A stretch of DNA of 6,123 nucleotides from Hellea balneolensis (GCA_003233025.1 QIKS01000190.1:1-6123), one strand, 5' to 3'; shown: positions 1-6,078, counted from the first letter of the stretch. Translations and numbers: made by a program. Notes: generated from the letters alone by a model not told the origin.

Positions 1-362
1 CGAGTTCTAAACTTGGCGATGCGCAGATCATTGATGCGCGATCCCCGGGAAGGGTCACCGGCGCAGAGCCGGACCCAAGGCCGGGCATGCGGTCTGGCCG
101 AATTCCCGGGTCAAGCAACGTGTTTTACAAAGACCTGATTAATGACGATGGCACCATGAAAGATGTTGATGCGTTACGCGGTTATTTCAAACATATAGAT
201 TTCGACAAACCGGTGATTACGACTTGTGGTTCGGGGGTCACGGCGGGGATTTTGGCGCTGGCTTTGGCGCGGTTGGGGCATCGCGATGTTGCGGTTTATG
301 ACGGGTCTTGGTCGGAATGGGGGAAATACCCCGATTTGAAAATTGAAACCGGGCCTTTATGA
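1..362 (+). CDS. sseA: 3-mercaptopyruvate sulfurtransferase, C-terminal rhodanese domain (5'-truncated by window edge)
   Basis: This enzyme transfers sulfane sulfur from 3-mercaptopyruvate to a thiol or cyanide acceptor, giving pyruvate. The frame is open from base 3, so the gene begins outside the window; the ATG at 87 is internal. About 119 residues remain, roughly the second (catalytic) rhodanese domain of a protein that is normally about 280 residues. Visible landmarks are an IIDAR strand, then a stretch with PDPRPGMRSGRIPGS that matches the conserved substrate-binding segment of the family, then the active-site loop CGSGVTA with the catalytic Cys encoded at 225-227, then YDGSWSEWG near the C-terminus. 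The CGSGVTA loop separates mercaptopyruvate sulfurtransferases from thiosulfate-specific rhodaneses, whose loop is typically CRKGVTA. The stop codon overlaps the start of the GNAT gene (ATGA at 359-362), implying translational coupling. The family call is confident; substrate preference rests on the loop alone. Confidence 0.93.
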   Translation, partial: SSKLGDAQIIDARSPGRVTGAEPDPRPGMRSGRIPGSSNVFYKDLINDDGTMKDVDALRGYFKHIDFDKPVITTCGSGVTAGILALALARLGHRDVAVYDGSWSEWGKYPDLKIETGPL

Positions 363-871
363 TTGAATACACAGTTACTTTTCTGGAAATGTCGGCGCGG
401 CCAAGTTACCCGCGCCCACCACAACCAGTTGGGCATCCGTTAGCTTTGCTGCGCGCCGTTAAGCCACCGAACTGGTATTTTCTAAGCCTTTACGATGCTG
501 TTGGCTCCGAATATCATCTCTGGGCGGATATGCATGACCTGCCAGAAGCTGAGTTGACGCAATATGTTCAACATCCGGACAAGGAAATTTATACCTTGAT
601 CCGCGATGGCTGGCCCGCCGGATTTTTTATTTTGGACAGGGCCAAACCGGAATTCTGCGAAATTTCCTATTTTGGGCTTGTGCCCCAAACAATCGGGCTT
701 GGACTTGGCAAATTTTTGCTGCATACAGCGGTTCATATTGCGTGGGATGGCGAAGGCACCAAAACACTCGGCGTGACAACTTGCACGCTCGACCATCCGC
801 GTGCTTTGCAAACATATCAAAAAGCCGGTTTTGAGCCGGTGCGCCAAGAAACACGATTTCGAAAAGGATAA
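359..871 (+). CDS. GNAT-family N-acetyltransferase, substrate unknown
   Basis: This 170-residue protein is predicted to transfer an acetyl group from acetyl-CoA to an amine. The GNAT fold shows in the C-terminal half: strand EISYFGLVP (101-109), then the acetyl-CoA pyrophosphate-binding turn Q110-T-I-G-L-G-L-G (110-117) leading into a helix, then strand VTTCTLDHP (about 139-147) and the late motif RALQTYQKAGFEPV (148-161) with the Tyr often acting as general acid. The first 40 residues show no recognised motif and are rich in Pro. I chose the ATG at 359 because it overlaps the sseA stop as ATGA; no strong Shine-Dalgarno sequence precedes it, consistent with coupled translation. An ATG at 389 is an alternative start. 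It lies between a sulfurtransferase and an aminotransferase in one apparent operon, so a small amino acid or thiol metabolite is a possible substrate, but that is only inference. Confidence 0.88.
   Translation: MIEYTVTFLEMSARPSYPRPPQPVGHPLALLRAVKPPNWYFLSLYDAVGSEYHLWADMHDLPEAELTQYVQHPDKEIYTLIRDGWPAGFFILDRAKPEFCEISYFGLVPQTIGLGLGKFLLHTAVHIAWDGEGTKTLGVTTCTLDHPRALQTYQKAGFEPVRQETRFRKG
864..868 (+). promoter_or_regulatory. Ribosome binding site of the aminotransferase gene
   Basis: AAGGA lies inside the last codons of the GNAT gene, 7 nt before the ATG at 876. It fixes the aminotransferase start at 876, although the frame is open further upstream to 801. A GTG at 873 directly before the ATG is less well spaced. 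Confidence 0.7.
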
Positions 872-875
872 AGTG

Positions 876-2057
876 ATGCTCGAAGCCCTGAAACCCCAAC
901 CGCTTGATAAAATTATTGCCATGATCGGCCAGTTCAAGGCTGACCCTCGGACCGACAAGCTGGACCTTGGTGTGGGTGTTTATAAAGACCATGATGGCAA
1001 TACCCCGATCATGCGGGCGGTGAAATCTGCTGAGGCGCGGCTGCTGGCCAGCCAAGCGTCAAAGTCTTATGTCGGGCTTTTGGGTGATCTGACGTATAAT
1101 GCCTCAATGGCGGATTTGATTTTGGGTGACAGCGTTGATAAGGCGCGGATTGCTTCGGCGCAGACGCCGGGCGGCACGGGGGCCATTCACCAGTTGTTTG
1201 AGCTGATCAAAATGGCGTCGCCAAATGCAAAAGTCTGGATTTCAAACCCGAGCTGGCCCAACCACGAAGCCATTCTCAAGCATCTGAAAATGCCGGTTGG
1301 CAAGTATCGTTATTTTGATGAGGCCACCTGTGGTGTGGATTTTGACGGTATGAAAGCCGATATTTCCAGCGCGGCTGAGGGCGATATTATTTTGCTGCAT
1401 GGCTGTTGCCATAACCCGACCGGTGCCAATATCACCAGCGACCAATGGGCGGAGCTGACCGAATTGTTGCTGGCCAAAAACCTGATCCCGATGATCGATA
1501 TTGCCTATCAGGGCTTTGGCGCTGGGTTGGCGGGGGATGTTGAGGGCTTGCGGATTATGGCGGCGAAATCCCCGCAAATGCTGATCGCGGCGAGTTGCTC
1601 CAAGAATTTCGGCTTGTATCGTGACCGTGTCGGCGTGGCGATTGCCATTGCCGAGGATGCCGCGCAGCAAGAGCTGACCAAGGGCGCGCTGGCAACCATC
1701 AACCGGCTGAATTATTCCTTTGCGCCCGACCACGGCGCGGCGGTGGTTTCGATTATTATGAACGACGCGGAATTGCGGGCCGATTGGCAAGCCGAGCTGG
1801 AAGAAATGCGCCTTGGCATGCTGGATTTGCGGGGTGAGCTGGCCGATGCCCTGCGCCGCGCCACCAATTCCGACCGTTTTGATTTTGTGGCCGAGCATCG
1901 TGGCATGTTCTCGCGCCTTGGCCTGACGGTTGAGCAGGTCGAAACCCTGAAGGATAAGAACGGCATATATATTGTCAGCGACAGCCGGATAAATATTGCG
2001 GGGCTGCCGAAGAATGGCATGGATGATTTGGCAGCGGCGATTGCGGCGGTGCTTTAG
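876..2057 (+). CDS. Class I aspartate/aromatic amino acid aminotransferase (PLP-dependent)
   Basis: This 393-residue cytosolic enzyme is predicted to exchange amino groups between aspartate or aromatic amino acids and 2-oxoglutarate; length and motifs match the AspC/TyrB group. Visible elements are QTPGGTGA (96-103, phosphate-binding turn), NPSWPNH (124-130, with the Trp that stacks on PLP), HGCCHNPTG (175-183, N180 contacts the PLP oxygen), DIAYQGFG (208-215, D208 pairs with the pyridine nitrogen and Y211 with O3'), CSKNFGLYRDRVG (241-253, K243 is the Schiff-base lysine and R251 binds phosphate), NRLNYSFAPDHG (276-287, R277 aligns with the distal-carboxylate Arg of aspartate aminotransferases) and SRINIAG (370-376, R371 binds the substrate alpha-carboxylate). 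All key residues are present, so it should be active. Aspartate versus aromatic preference cannot be settled by reading. It starts 4 bp after the GNAT stop, and its end lies 3 bp from a convergent gene. Next to sseA, it might also transaminate cysteine to 3-mercaptopyruvate. Confidence 0.95.
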   Translation: MLEALKPQPLDKIIAMIGQFKADPRTDKLDLGVGVYKDHDGNTPIMRAVKSAEARLLASQASKSYVGLLGDLTYNASMADLILGDSVDKARIASAQTPGGTGAIHQLFELIKMASPNAKVWISNPSWPNHEAILKHLKMPVGKYRYFDEATCGVDFDGMKADISSAAEGDIILLHGCCHNPTGANITSDQWAELTELLLAKNLIPMIDIAYQGFGAGLAGDVEGLRIMAAKSPQMLIAASCSKNFGLYRDRVGVAIAIAEDAAQQELTKGALATINRLNYSFAPDHGAAVVSIIMNDAELRADWQAELEEMRLGMLDLRGELADALRRATNSDRFDFVAEHRGMFSRLGLTVEQVETLKDKNGIYIVSDSRINIAGLPKNGMDDLAAAIAAVL

Positions 2058-2060
2058 GGA

Positions 2061-2825
2061 TTAGGCGGTGTCTTGGGTTTGATCCGGGCGCTGCTCATAG
2101 CGCAGATATGCTTGGCAAAGAGCGGTTGCCGCAAGGGCTGTTCCAAAAATTCCGGACATATAAAACGGTATCGAAAGTAAAGTTCCAACAATACTGATGC
2201 CACCAGTTTCGGAGTATACATTTAGCGGCAAGCCTGCCCGCCCTAAAATGTAAAGCAATGCAAAATAAGCCAGAAAGAATAATGCAGAGCCATAGCAAAG
2301 CCGGCTGAATGTATACCAAAAAGTCTTGCGTCCCCGTTGGGTGGCTGCCGCGACGGAGCGGTCGCCTTGCGCAATTGTTGCTGGCAAAATTGTGCCAAAA
2401 TATGAAAGTATAAAACCGTATATTGGGGTTCCGATTACGATGCCAAATATGATGCCTATTCCGATTGCTGTGTCGCCCTTAATACCAAGCATAAACGGCA
2501 GCAGCATTAAGATAATTACAAGAATAAAAATGATAATACCGAACCCAAAACTCCTTATCATGAAACCTATAAAGGTGGTGTCGTTCGGCGATGTTTCCTT
2601 CCAATGTTTCAGCTTGCCAGAAATTATGGTTTGATGAATAAAAAATGCAGTCAAAATTTGCAGCATCGAAGATCCAATATTTGTTCCTGAACTTGAGCCG
2701 AGGATTGGAACAAGAAAATCCAAGATTACGAACCCAATTGCGATGAATATCATATTAAGGAAATTGGCCTTGTAAGCAGCCCATGCGGCTGGATACAAGC
2801 CAGCATTCAGAAAATCGTAACGCAT
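2061..2825 (-). CDS. Multi-pass integral membrane protein of unknown function
   Basis: I do not recognise this 254-residue protein. It has about six hydrophobic segments, at roughly 23-42, 50-68, 91-114, 119-145, 176-197 and 208-238. A short polar N-terminus ([21 protein letters not shown]) and a charged C-terminal tail ([13 protein letters not shown]) flank them. A polar loop at about 70-84 and a basic loop around 150-170 ([16 protein letters not shown]) separate the hydrophobic groups; the basic loop is probably cytoplasmic. There are no evident catalytic, nucleotide-binding or transporter signature motifs. The N-terminal plan resembles small uncharacterised bacterial membrane proteins with a conserved amphipathic start. 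The ATG at 2825 is preceded on the - strand by CCGGAG (2832-2837) at good spacing. It is a single gene, convergent with the aminotransferase (3-bp gap) and divergent from cmk. Its base composition looks AT-richer than that of the flanking genes, which is usual for a hydrophobic protein and not by itself a sign of transfer. Confidence 0.85.
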   Translation of the reverse strand: MRYDFLNAGLYPAAWAAYKANFLNMIFIAIGFVILDFLVPILGSSSGTNIGSSMLQILTAFFIHQTIISGKLKHWKETSPNDTTFIGFMIRSFGFGIIIFILVIILMLLPFMLGIKGDTAIGIGIIFGIVIGTPIYGFILSYFGTILPATIAQGDRSVAAATQRGRKTFWYTFSRLCYGSALFFLAYFALLYILGRAGLPLNVYSETGGISIVGTLLSIPFYMSGIFGTALAATALCQAYLRYEQRPDQTQDTA

Positions 2826-2831
2826 CGTTTA

Positions 2832-2837
2832 CTCCGG
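2832..2837 (-). promoter_or_regulatory. Ribosome binding site of the membrane protein gene
   Basis: Read on the - strand this is CCGGAG, ending 6 nt before the ATG at 2825-2823. It supports that start codon. No clear -35/-10 pair was identified upstream. Confidence 0.6.
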
Positions 2838-2874
2838 TTGTTTTGAAAGCCATTACAGGAAATAAGGGCGGCAG

Positions 2875-2890
2875 CAACCCTCATGGGTTG
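2875..2890. repeat. Perfect inverted repeat in the divergent intergenic region
   Basis: CAACCC and GGGTTG (2875-2880 and 2885-2890) form a perfect 6-bp dyad around TCAT. It sits about 50 bp upstream of the membrane-protein start and about 90 bp upstream of the cmk start. It could be an operator half-site pair or a leader hairpin; function is not shown by the sequence. Confidence 0.4.
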
Positions 2891-2895
2891 AATGG

Positions 2896-2910
2896 GCAAA
2901 TATTTTTTGC
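2896..2910. repeat. Small inverted repeat adjacent to the first dyad
   Basis: GCAAA (2896-2900) and TTTGC (2906-2910) are complementary around a T-rich 5-nt centre, 5 bp to the right of the CAACCC/GGGTTG dyad. It is AT-rich and short, so chance is possible. The run of T at 2903-2908 is inside the dyad and does not follow it, so it is not a standard terminator for cmk-side transcription. Confidence 0.25.
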
Positions 2911-2967
2911 GGGTCGCGGCATATTGGTGGCTCGTCGGGGAAACCTCGGCTATGCTGGTATGACTGA

Positions 2968-2973
2968 AAGGAA
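2968..2973 (+). promoter_or_regulatory. Ribosome binding site of cmk
   Basis: AAGGAA lies 4 nt before the ATG at 2978. It decides the cmk start over the in-frame ATG at 2960, which lacks a purine-rich element, and over the longer open frame reaching back to 2783. Confidence 0.7.
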
Positions 2974-2977
2974 ATAT

Positions 2978-3604
2978 ATGCGATTCACAGTGGCAATAGA
3001 CGGCCCCGCCGCGGCGGGTAAAGGCACGATTGCGCGGCTTGTCGCGGCGGAATTCGGCTTTGCGCATCTGGATACGGGGCTGTTGTATCGCGCCGTCGGG
3101 CGCAAGGCGCTGGAGATAGGGCGGGGCGTAATTGACCCTGTTCAGGCTGCAAAAATCGCGGAGGCGCTGGCGGATACGGATATAAATCGCGATGATTTAC
3201 GCACGGCGCGGGTGGCGCAGGCGGCCTCAAAGGTGGCGGTATTGCCCGATGTGCGCGCCGCATTGTTGCAATTCCAACGGGATTTTGCGCAGCGCAATGG
3301 CGGCGCCATTCTGGACGGGCGCGATATTGGCACGGTGATTTGCCCGCAGGCCGAGGTGAAGCTGTTTGTGACGGCATCAGACCAAGTGCGCGCCAATCGG
3401 CGGCTTGTGGAATTGCGGGTTGGCGCGCCGGAGTTGGCGTTGGAAACCGTGGCGCGAGACTTGAAACAACGTGATATTCGCGATGCCAGCCGTGACGCCG
3501 CACCGATGGTTGCGGCGGATGACGCGTTGGTGCTGGACACCACAGAAATGACAATTGAAGCCGCGGTTGCGGCGGCGATTACGGCAGTTAACAAGCGCTT
3601 ATAA
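2978..3604 (+). CDS. cmk: Cytidylate (CMP/dCMP) kinase
   Basis: Cmk phosphorylates CMP and dCMP with ATP to give the diphosphates, recycling cytidine nucleotides in the cytosol. The 208-residue product starts [17 protein letters not shown], whose P-loop GPAAAGKGT (9-17) binds ATP. Next come DTGLLYR (32-38, the nucleotide-monophosphate site), DGRDIGT (113-119, characteristic of Cmk) and RDIRDASR (165-172) followed by P176 and [13 protein letters not shown] (182-194), the lid and base-recognition region. It is shorter than the 227-residue E. coli enzyme, mainly because the NMP-binding insert before [13 protein letters not shown] (76-88) is reduced; I recall a similar reduction in other alphaproteobacterial Cmk proteins. 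The start is set by AAGGAA at 2968-2973. No aroA precedes it, and rpsA, which often follows cmk directly, appears only about 2.5 kb downstream. The aldo/keto reductase gene follows after 31 bp with no terminator between them, so co-transcription is likely. Confidence 0.95.
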   Translation: MRFTVAIDGPAAAGKGTIARLVAAEFGFAHLDTGLLYRAVGRKALEIGRGVIDPVQAAKIAEALADTDINRDDLRTARVAQAASKVAVLPDVRAALLQFQRDFAQRNGGAILDGRDIGTVICPQAEVKLFVTASDQVRANRRLVELRVGAPELALETVARDLKQRDIRDASRDAAPMVAADDALVLDTTEMTIEAAVAAAITAVNKRL

Positions 3605-3626
3605 TATGGCGTAAAACTAATCCTTT

Positions 3627-3632
3627 GGAGGA
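3627..3632 (+). promoter_or_regulatory. Strong ribosome binding site of the aldo/keto reductase gene
   Basis: GGAGGA is a near-perfect Shine-Dalgarno sequence within the 31-bp gap after cmk, about 3-4 nt before the ATG at 3636. This suggests efficient independent initiation, even if the mRNA is shared with cmk. Confidence 0.75.
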
Positions 3633-3635
3633 AAA

Positions 3636-4634
3636 ATGCAGCAACGGAAAATTGGCAAAGACGGGCCGCTAAGTTCTGCGATCGGAATCGGTGCGATGTC
3701 CTTTTGTAATTTTTACGGGCCAACCGAAGTATCGGCAAGCCATGCAGTTCTGGACGCCGCCATGGCGCTTGGGGTTAGCCATATTGACACGTCAAATGTG
3801 TATGGATTTGGCGAGTCTGAGGACCGGATTGGGTCTTTTCTAAAATCTCGTGGACAGACTGCGCGCGAACATTTTAGCATTGCAACCAAAGCTGGCATAA
3901 CCCGAAACGCGCAGGGTCGGTATTTTGATAATTCGGCGCGCCACCTTGAAGCAGAGCTGGACAAAAGCCTGCGGCGATTGGGGGTTGATTGTGTCGATTT
4001 GTTTTATGTGCACCGCCGCAATAAAGATGTCGAGATTGAAGAAGTAACCCAAAGCCTTGCTGATCTAGTAAAAAAAGGAAAAACACGCAGTATTGGATTT
4101 TCGGAGATTGCGCCTTCGTCTTTGCGACGCGCCCATAAAATCCATCCAATCGCGGCGGTTCAATCTGAATATTCACTGTGGACCCGTTCACCCGAGATGG
4201 GCCTTATCCAGACATGTGCAGAACTTGGTACAGCTTTAGTGGCGTTTTCGCCGGTTGGTCGAAGCATGTTAACCGACCACCCAATAAGCGATGCCAAGCT
4301 GGAAACCTTACCGTTTCTGGCTGGCAACCCACGATTTATGGCGCCTAATCGGGCGGCAAACCTCAGAATTACCGACCAGTTTCGTGCATTGGCGGCGGAT
4401 ATGAATGTGACCGCCGCCGCATTGGCGATTGCTTGGCTGTTACAAAGTGGAAATCATATTGTGCCCATTCCCGGCACCCGATCTGTGACCCATTTCAAAG
4501 AGCTTGTGCAAGGTGCGGATATTATGCTTTTGAGCGATGATCTAGCGGCCATCAATAAAATTTTGCCAATTGGCTGGGCGCATGGGGATCGGTATTCAGC
4601 GGATCAGTGGATTGGGCCTGAGCGGTATTGCTAG
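3636..4634 (+). CDS. Aldo/keto reductase (NADPH-dependent oxidoreductase)
   Basis: This 332-residue soluble protein should fold as a (beta/alpha)8 barrel and reduce an aldehyde or ketone with NAD(P)H. The catalytic tetrad is complete by position and motif: D51 and Y56 in HIDTSNVYGFGESE (49-62), K85 in SIATKAG (81-87) and H126 in DLFYVHRRN (121-129). IGFSEI (153-158) and AAVQSEYSLWTR (173-184) are typical of the AKR13/YajO-like branch often called aryl-alcohol dehydrogenase-like. AFSPVGRSML (203-212) and the C-terminal VPIPGTRSVTHFKE (276-289) form the cofactor phosphate and adenine site, favouring NADPH. The physiological substrate cannot be read. The length is normal and there is no frameshift. 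The start at 3636 follows GGAGGA. It is 31 bp behind cmk on the same strand, with no functional link to CMP metabolism that I know of; it looks like an accessory insertion between cmk and rpsA. Confidence 0.93.
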   Translation: MQQRKIGKDGPLSSAIGIGAMSFCNFYGPTEVSASHAVLDAAMALGVSHIDTSNVYGFGESEDRIGSFLKSRGQTAREHFSIATKAGITRNAQGRYFDNSARHLEAELDKSLRRLGVDCVDLFYVHRRNKDVEIEEVTQSLADLVKKGKTRSIGFSEIAPSSLRRAHKIHPIAAVQSEYSLWTRSPEMGLIQTCAELGTALVAFSPVGRSMLTDHPISDAKLETLPFLAGNPRFMAPNRAANLRITDQFRALAADMNVTAAALAIAWLLQSGNHIVPIPGTRSVTHFKELVQGADIMLLSDDLAAINKILPIGWAHGDRYSADQWIGPERYC

Positions 4635-5104
4635 GGGCTGCTGCTCCTCTTGAGCTGCGCTCAATTCACCCTGCGGATATTTTTACAATTTGGACAGGTG
4701 AAAGCGCCGCATTTTATTCAAATGCGGTTCAAGTTGATGGCTTTTGGGATGCTGTGGTTTCGGTGAATACAGCGGTAGTGTTGGTGACATTGCGTCGGTT
4801 CGTGCCCACACGCCTATCATTGGGAGACGCGGTTTTCATTTATACTGATGGCTGGCCCTAAATTTGGCAGTGCCGTGTCAGTTCTGGATCTGCATGCCCG
4901 ACGCAATATCACCGAGATATCAGGCAGGCTCAGTTATCGGGTATTTTAGTTAAATTGTGGTTAGGGGTGCGCGCGGGGGGTATGGTTGGGGTCATAGCGG
5001 CATCCGAATATCAAAAATGGCCAACGCTTTTCGGGCTAGGGTTGATAAATTATACAAGAGTAAGTAAGCCGTTAACGATTATTACTATCATATGGAATAT
5101 ATCA
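4635..5104. other. 470-bp stretch without a convincing gene
   Basis: This lies between the aldo/keto reductase stop and the outer-membrane protein start. One reading frame is open from a TTG at 4628, overlapping the reductase stop, to a TAA at 4859-4861 (77 codons). It resembles no family I know, has no Shine-Dalgarno sequence and uses a weak start, so I do not call it a gene. After that single stop the same frame stays open into the outer-membrane protein gene. A small hairpin lies just after the reductase gene. TTGATA (5042-5047) and TTATAC (5050-5055) near the right end could belong to a promoter for the next gene, but no well-spaced pair was found. No RNA gene or mobile element is seen. 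Confidence 0.5.
4650..4664. repeat. Perfect 6-bp hairpin 15 bp after the aldo/keto reductase stop
   Basis: TTGAGC and GCTCAA pair around a TGC loop. The position just after a gene suits a transcript 3' end, but the next bases are TTCACC and not a T-run; the nearest T-tract (4680-4684) is 16 nt further on. It is at best a weak or atypical terminator, or an mRNA-stabilising hairpin. Confidence 0.3.
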
Positions 5105-5737
5105 ATGAAAAATATCGCCTTTTCAATAGTTGTTATTAGCATTCACGCAACCGCAGCCATTGCCGGAGGTGTAGAAACGCCGACACCGACAGCAACAGTA
5201 ATCGCGCTACCTGCAGCAAGTTCGACGGACTGGAGCGGCCTGTATTTGGGAGCATTTGCGTCAACAGAGGCAGGTGTTTTTACTTATTTTCCCTCTGGAG
5301 ATATGTTCGATTTGACCGGCAACATGGCGGGCGGGTTTGCTGGATACAATATCCAGCGTGGCAACCTTGTTTTTGGCGGTGAGGTAAATTACTCAGCCGG
5401 GACGGTCGCTTTGGAGACTTCTCCAACACTCGAGTATTCCAACCTTATCGATGTAAACGCGCGTATCGGTTATACCGTAGGTCGCGCATTGGTTTATGCC
5501 ACTGTTGGCGGGTCATTTGGTGATTGGAATGAGGAGATAACCGACACAACTGGCATGTTTTCAGCGAGCGGGTTTAATTACGGTATCGGCGTAGACTTTA
5601 TGGTAACTGAAAAGATTTTTGTGGGTGCTGCGTATATCAATCGTGAAATGAGCGGCAGTTTTGGGGCAATGTTCCCTGGCGAAAGTCTTGAAAATAACAA
5701 CCAATCGCTTCGGGTTCGTGCCGGCATTCAGTTTTAG
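5105..5737 (+). CDS. Outer-membrane beta-barrel protein, Omp25/Omp31-like porin family
   Basis: This 210-residue protein is predicted to be exported and inserted in the outer membrane as a small, probably eight-stranded barrel. Residues 1-20 (MKNIAFSIVVISIHATAAIA) form a signal peptide with a likely AIA|GG cleavage. A Pro/Thr/Ala-rich linker follows to about 40, then DWSGLYLGAFAS (42-53), the hallmark first strand of this alphaproteobacterial family. Later segments alternate polar and hydrophobic residues and are rich in Gly and aromatics, for example AGYNIQRGNLVFGGEVNYS, ARIGYTVGRALVYATVGGSFGDW and FNYGIGVDFMVTEKIFVGAAYINREMSG. The chain ends RVRAGIQF; a terminal Phe is the usual signal for the BAM assembly machinery. 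I chose the ATG at 5105 because it begins the signal peptide; GGAA about 7 nt upstream is a modest ribosome site. The open frame reaches back to 4955, but that extension would bury the signal peptide. The protein may have a structural or surface role, with no specific substrate visible. Confidence 0.88.
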   Translation: MKNIAFSIVVISIHATAAIAGGVETPTPTATVIALPAASSTDWSGLYLGAFASTEAGVFTYFPSGDMFDLTGNMAGGFAGYNIQRGNLVFGGEVNYSAGTVALETSPTLEYSNLIDVNARIGYTVGRALVYATVGGSFGDWNEEITDTTGMFSASGFNYGIGVDFMVTEKIFVGAAYINREMSGSFGAMFPGESLENNNQSLRVRAGIQF

Positions 5738-5971
5738 AAACCTGACCGTATCCAATATGCCCCGCCGACATGCATTACATTGGCGAGGTGTTCTTCAAAC
5801 TCAGGTGATTTTTCGGACCGTAAGCCAATTTGCCTGTAAACCTGCGTAAACAAATATACGGGCTTTTGGGGTTGCGCTATAGGGCGGACAACCGCGCGAT
5901 AGGGGCTTGTGTTACTTGGGGTTCGGGCGTATAGACACGCCGTCGATAAGGTGAAAACGCCAAGGACATAC

Positions 5972-6009
5972 AGGGTCGGGTTTAATAACCTCGGCCCTTT
6001 GTTTGTTTT
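5972..6009 (+). terminator. Rho-independent terminator upstream of rpsA
   Basis: The left arm 5972-5982 (AGGGTCGGGTT) pairs with 5987-5998 (AACCTCGGCCCT) around a TAAT loop. This gives 11 pairs including one T-G wobble, with a single bulged T at 5991. A T-rich tract, TTTGTTTGTTTT (5998-6009), follows directly. On the - strand no T-tract follows, so it acts on + strand transcripts. It would end the outer-membrane protein transcript about 235 nt after its stop codon and insulate rpsA from upstream transcription. Confidence 0.8.
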
Positions 6010-6023
6010 CAACTGATCGGCAT

Positions 6024-6029
6024 TTGACA
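6024..6029 (+). promoter_or_regulatory. Possible -35 hexamer of the rpsA promoter
   Basis: TTGACA is an exact sigma-70 type -35 consensus, placed 15 nt after the terminator T-tract, where a new promoter for rpsA is expected. No good -10 hexamer lies 16-18 bp downstream (the sequence there is around AACCAA), so the promoter is only partly supported. Alphaproteobacterial -10 elements are often poorly conserved. Confidence 0.4.
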
Positions 6030-6039
6030 ATCTGAAAGA

Positions 6040-6060
6040 CCGGCGGAACCAACCGCTCGG
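6040..6060 (+). promoter_or_regulatory. GC-rich hairpin upstream of rpsA
   Basis: CCGGCGG (6040-6046) pairs with CCGCTCGG (6053-6060) through 7 G-C pairs with one bulged T, around an AACCAA loop. It ends 32 nt before the rpsA start and is followed by an A/T-rich single-stranded stretch leading to the ribosome site. No T-run follows, so it is not an intrinsic terminator. S1 represses its own translation through the leader in E. coli; a similar role here is inference, and if transcription starts downstream of the TTGACA element the hairpin may be only partly transcribed. Confidence 0.35.
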
Positions 6061-6078
6061 CCCGTAAAAATATATATT

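Noticed and set aside
482..1055. Open frames on the - strand (482-958 and 627-1055)
   Set aside because: They lie antisense to the GNAT and aminotransferase genes, which have clear family motifs, and the translated products show no recognisable features.
1242..1898. 218-codon open frame on the - strand
   Set aside because: It is fully antisense to the aminotransferase core including PLP-binding motifs. The long frame is a by-product of codon bias in a GC-rich gene.
2326..2634. 102-codon + strand frame inside the membrane protein gene
   Set aside because: It is antisense to transmembrane segments, has no ribosome site, and its product (Ile/Met/Pro-rich) is typical of the complement of a hydrophobic gene.
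2783..2977. N-terminal extension of cmk to an upstream start
   Set aside because: The extension overlaps the divergent membrane protein gene and its ribosome site. Cmk proteins begin just before the P-loop, and AAGGAA marks the start at 2978.
2985..3738. - strand frames over cmk (2985-3554 and 3142-3738)
   Set aside because: cmk on the + strand has all its catalytic motifs. The antisense products are Pro/Arg- or Ala/Ser-rich low-complexity sequences without domains.
4955..5104. Longer version of the outer-membrane protein starting at a TTG
   Set aside because: It would put about 50 residues before an intact signal peptide. The ATG at 5105 starts exactly at the signal peptide.
5743..5822. 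Short direct repeat GACCGTA after the outer-membrane protein gene
   Set aside because: A seven-base match over this distance is expected by chance, and no transposon ends or target duplications accompany it.
5734..6030. 98-codon - strand frame with a hydrophobic stretch and a near-lipobox (LSTAC)
   Set aside because: It starts with TTG without a Shine-Dalgarno sequence, overlaps the end of the outer-membrane protein gene, contains the + strand terminator, and the lipobox lacks the usual hydrophobic residue at -3.
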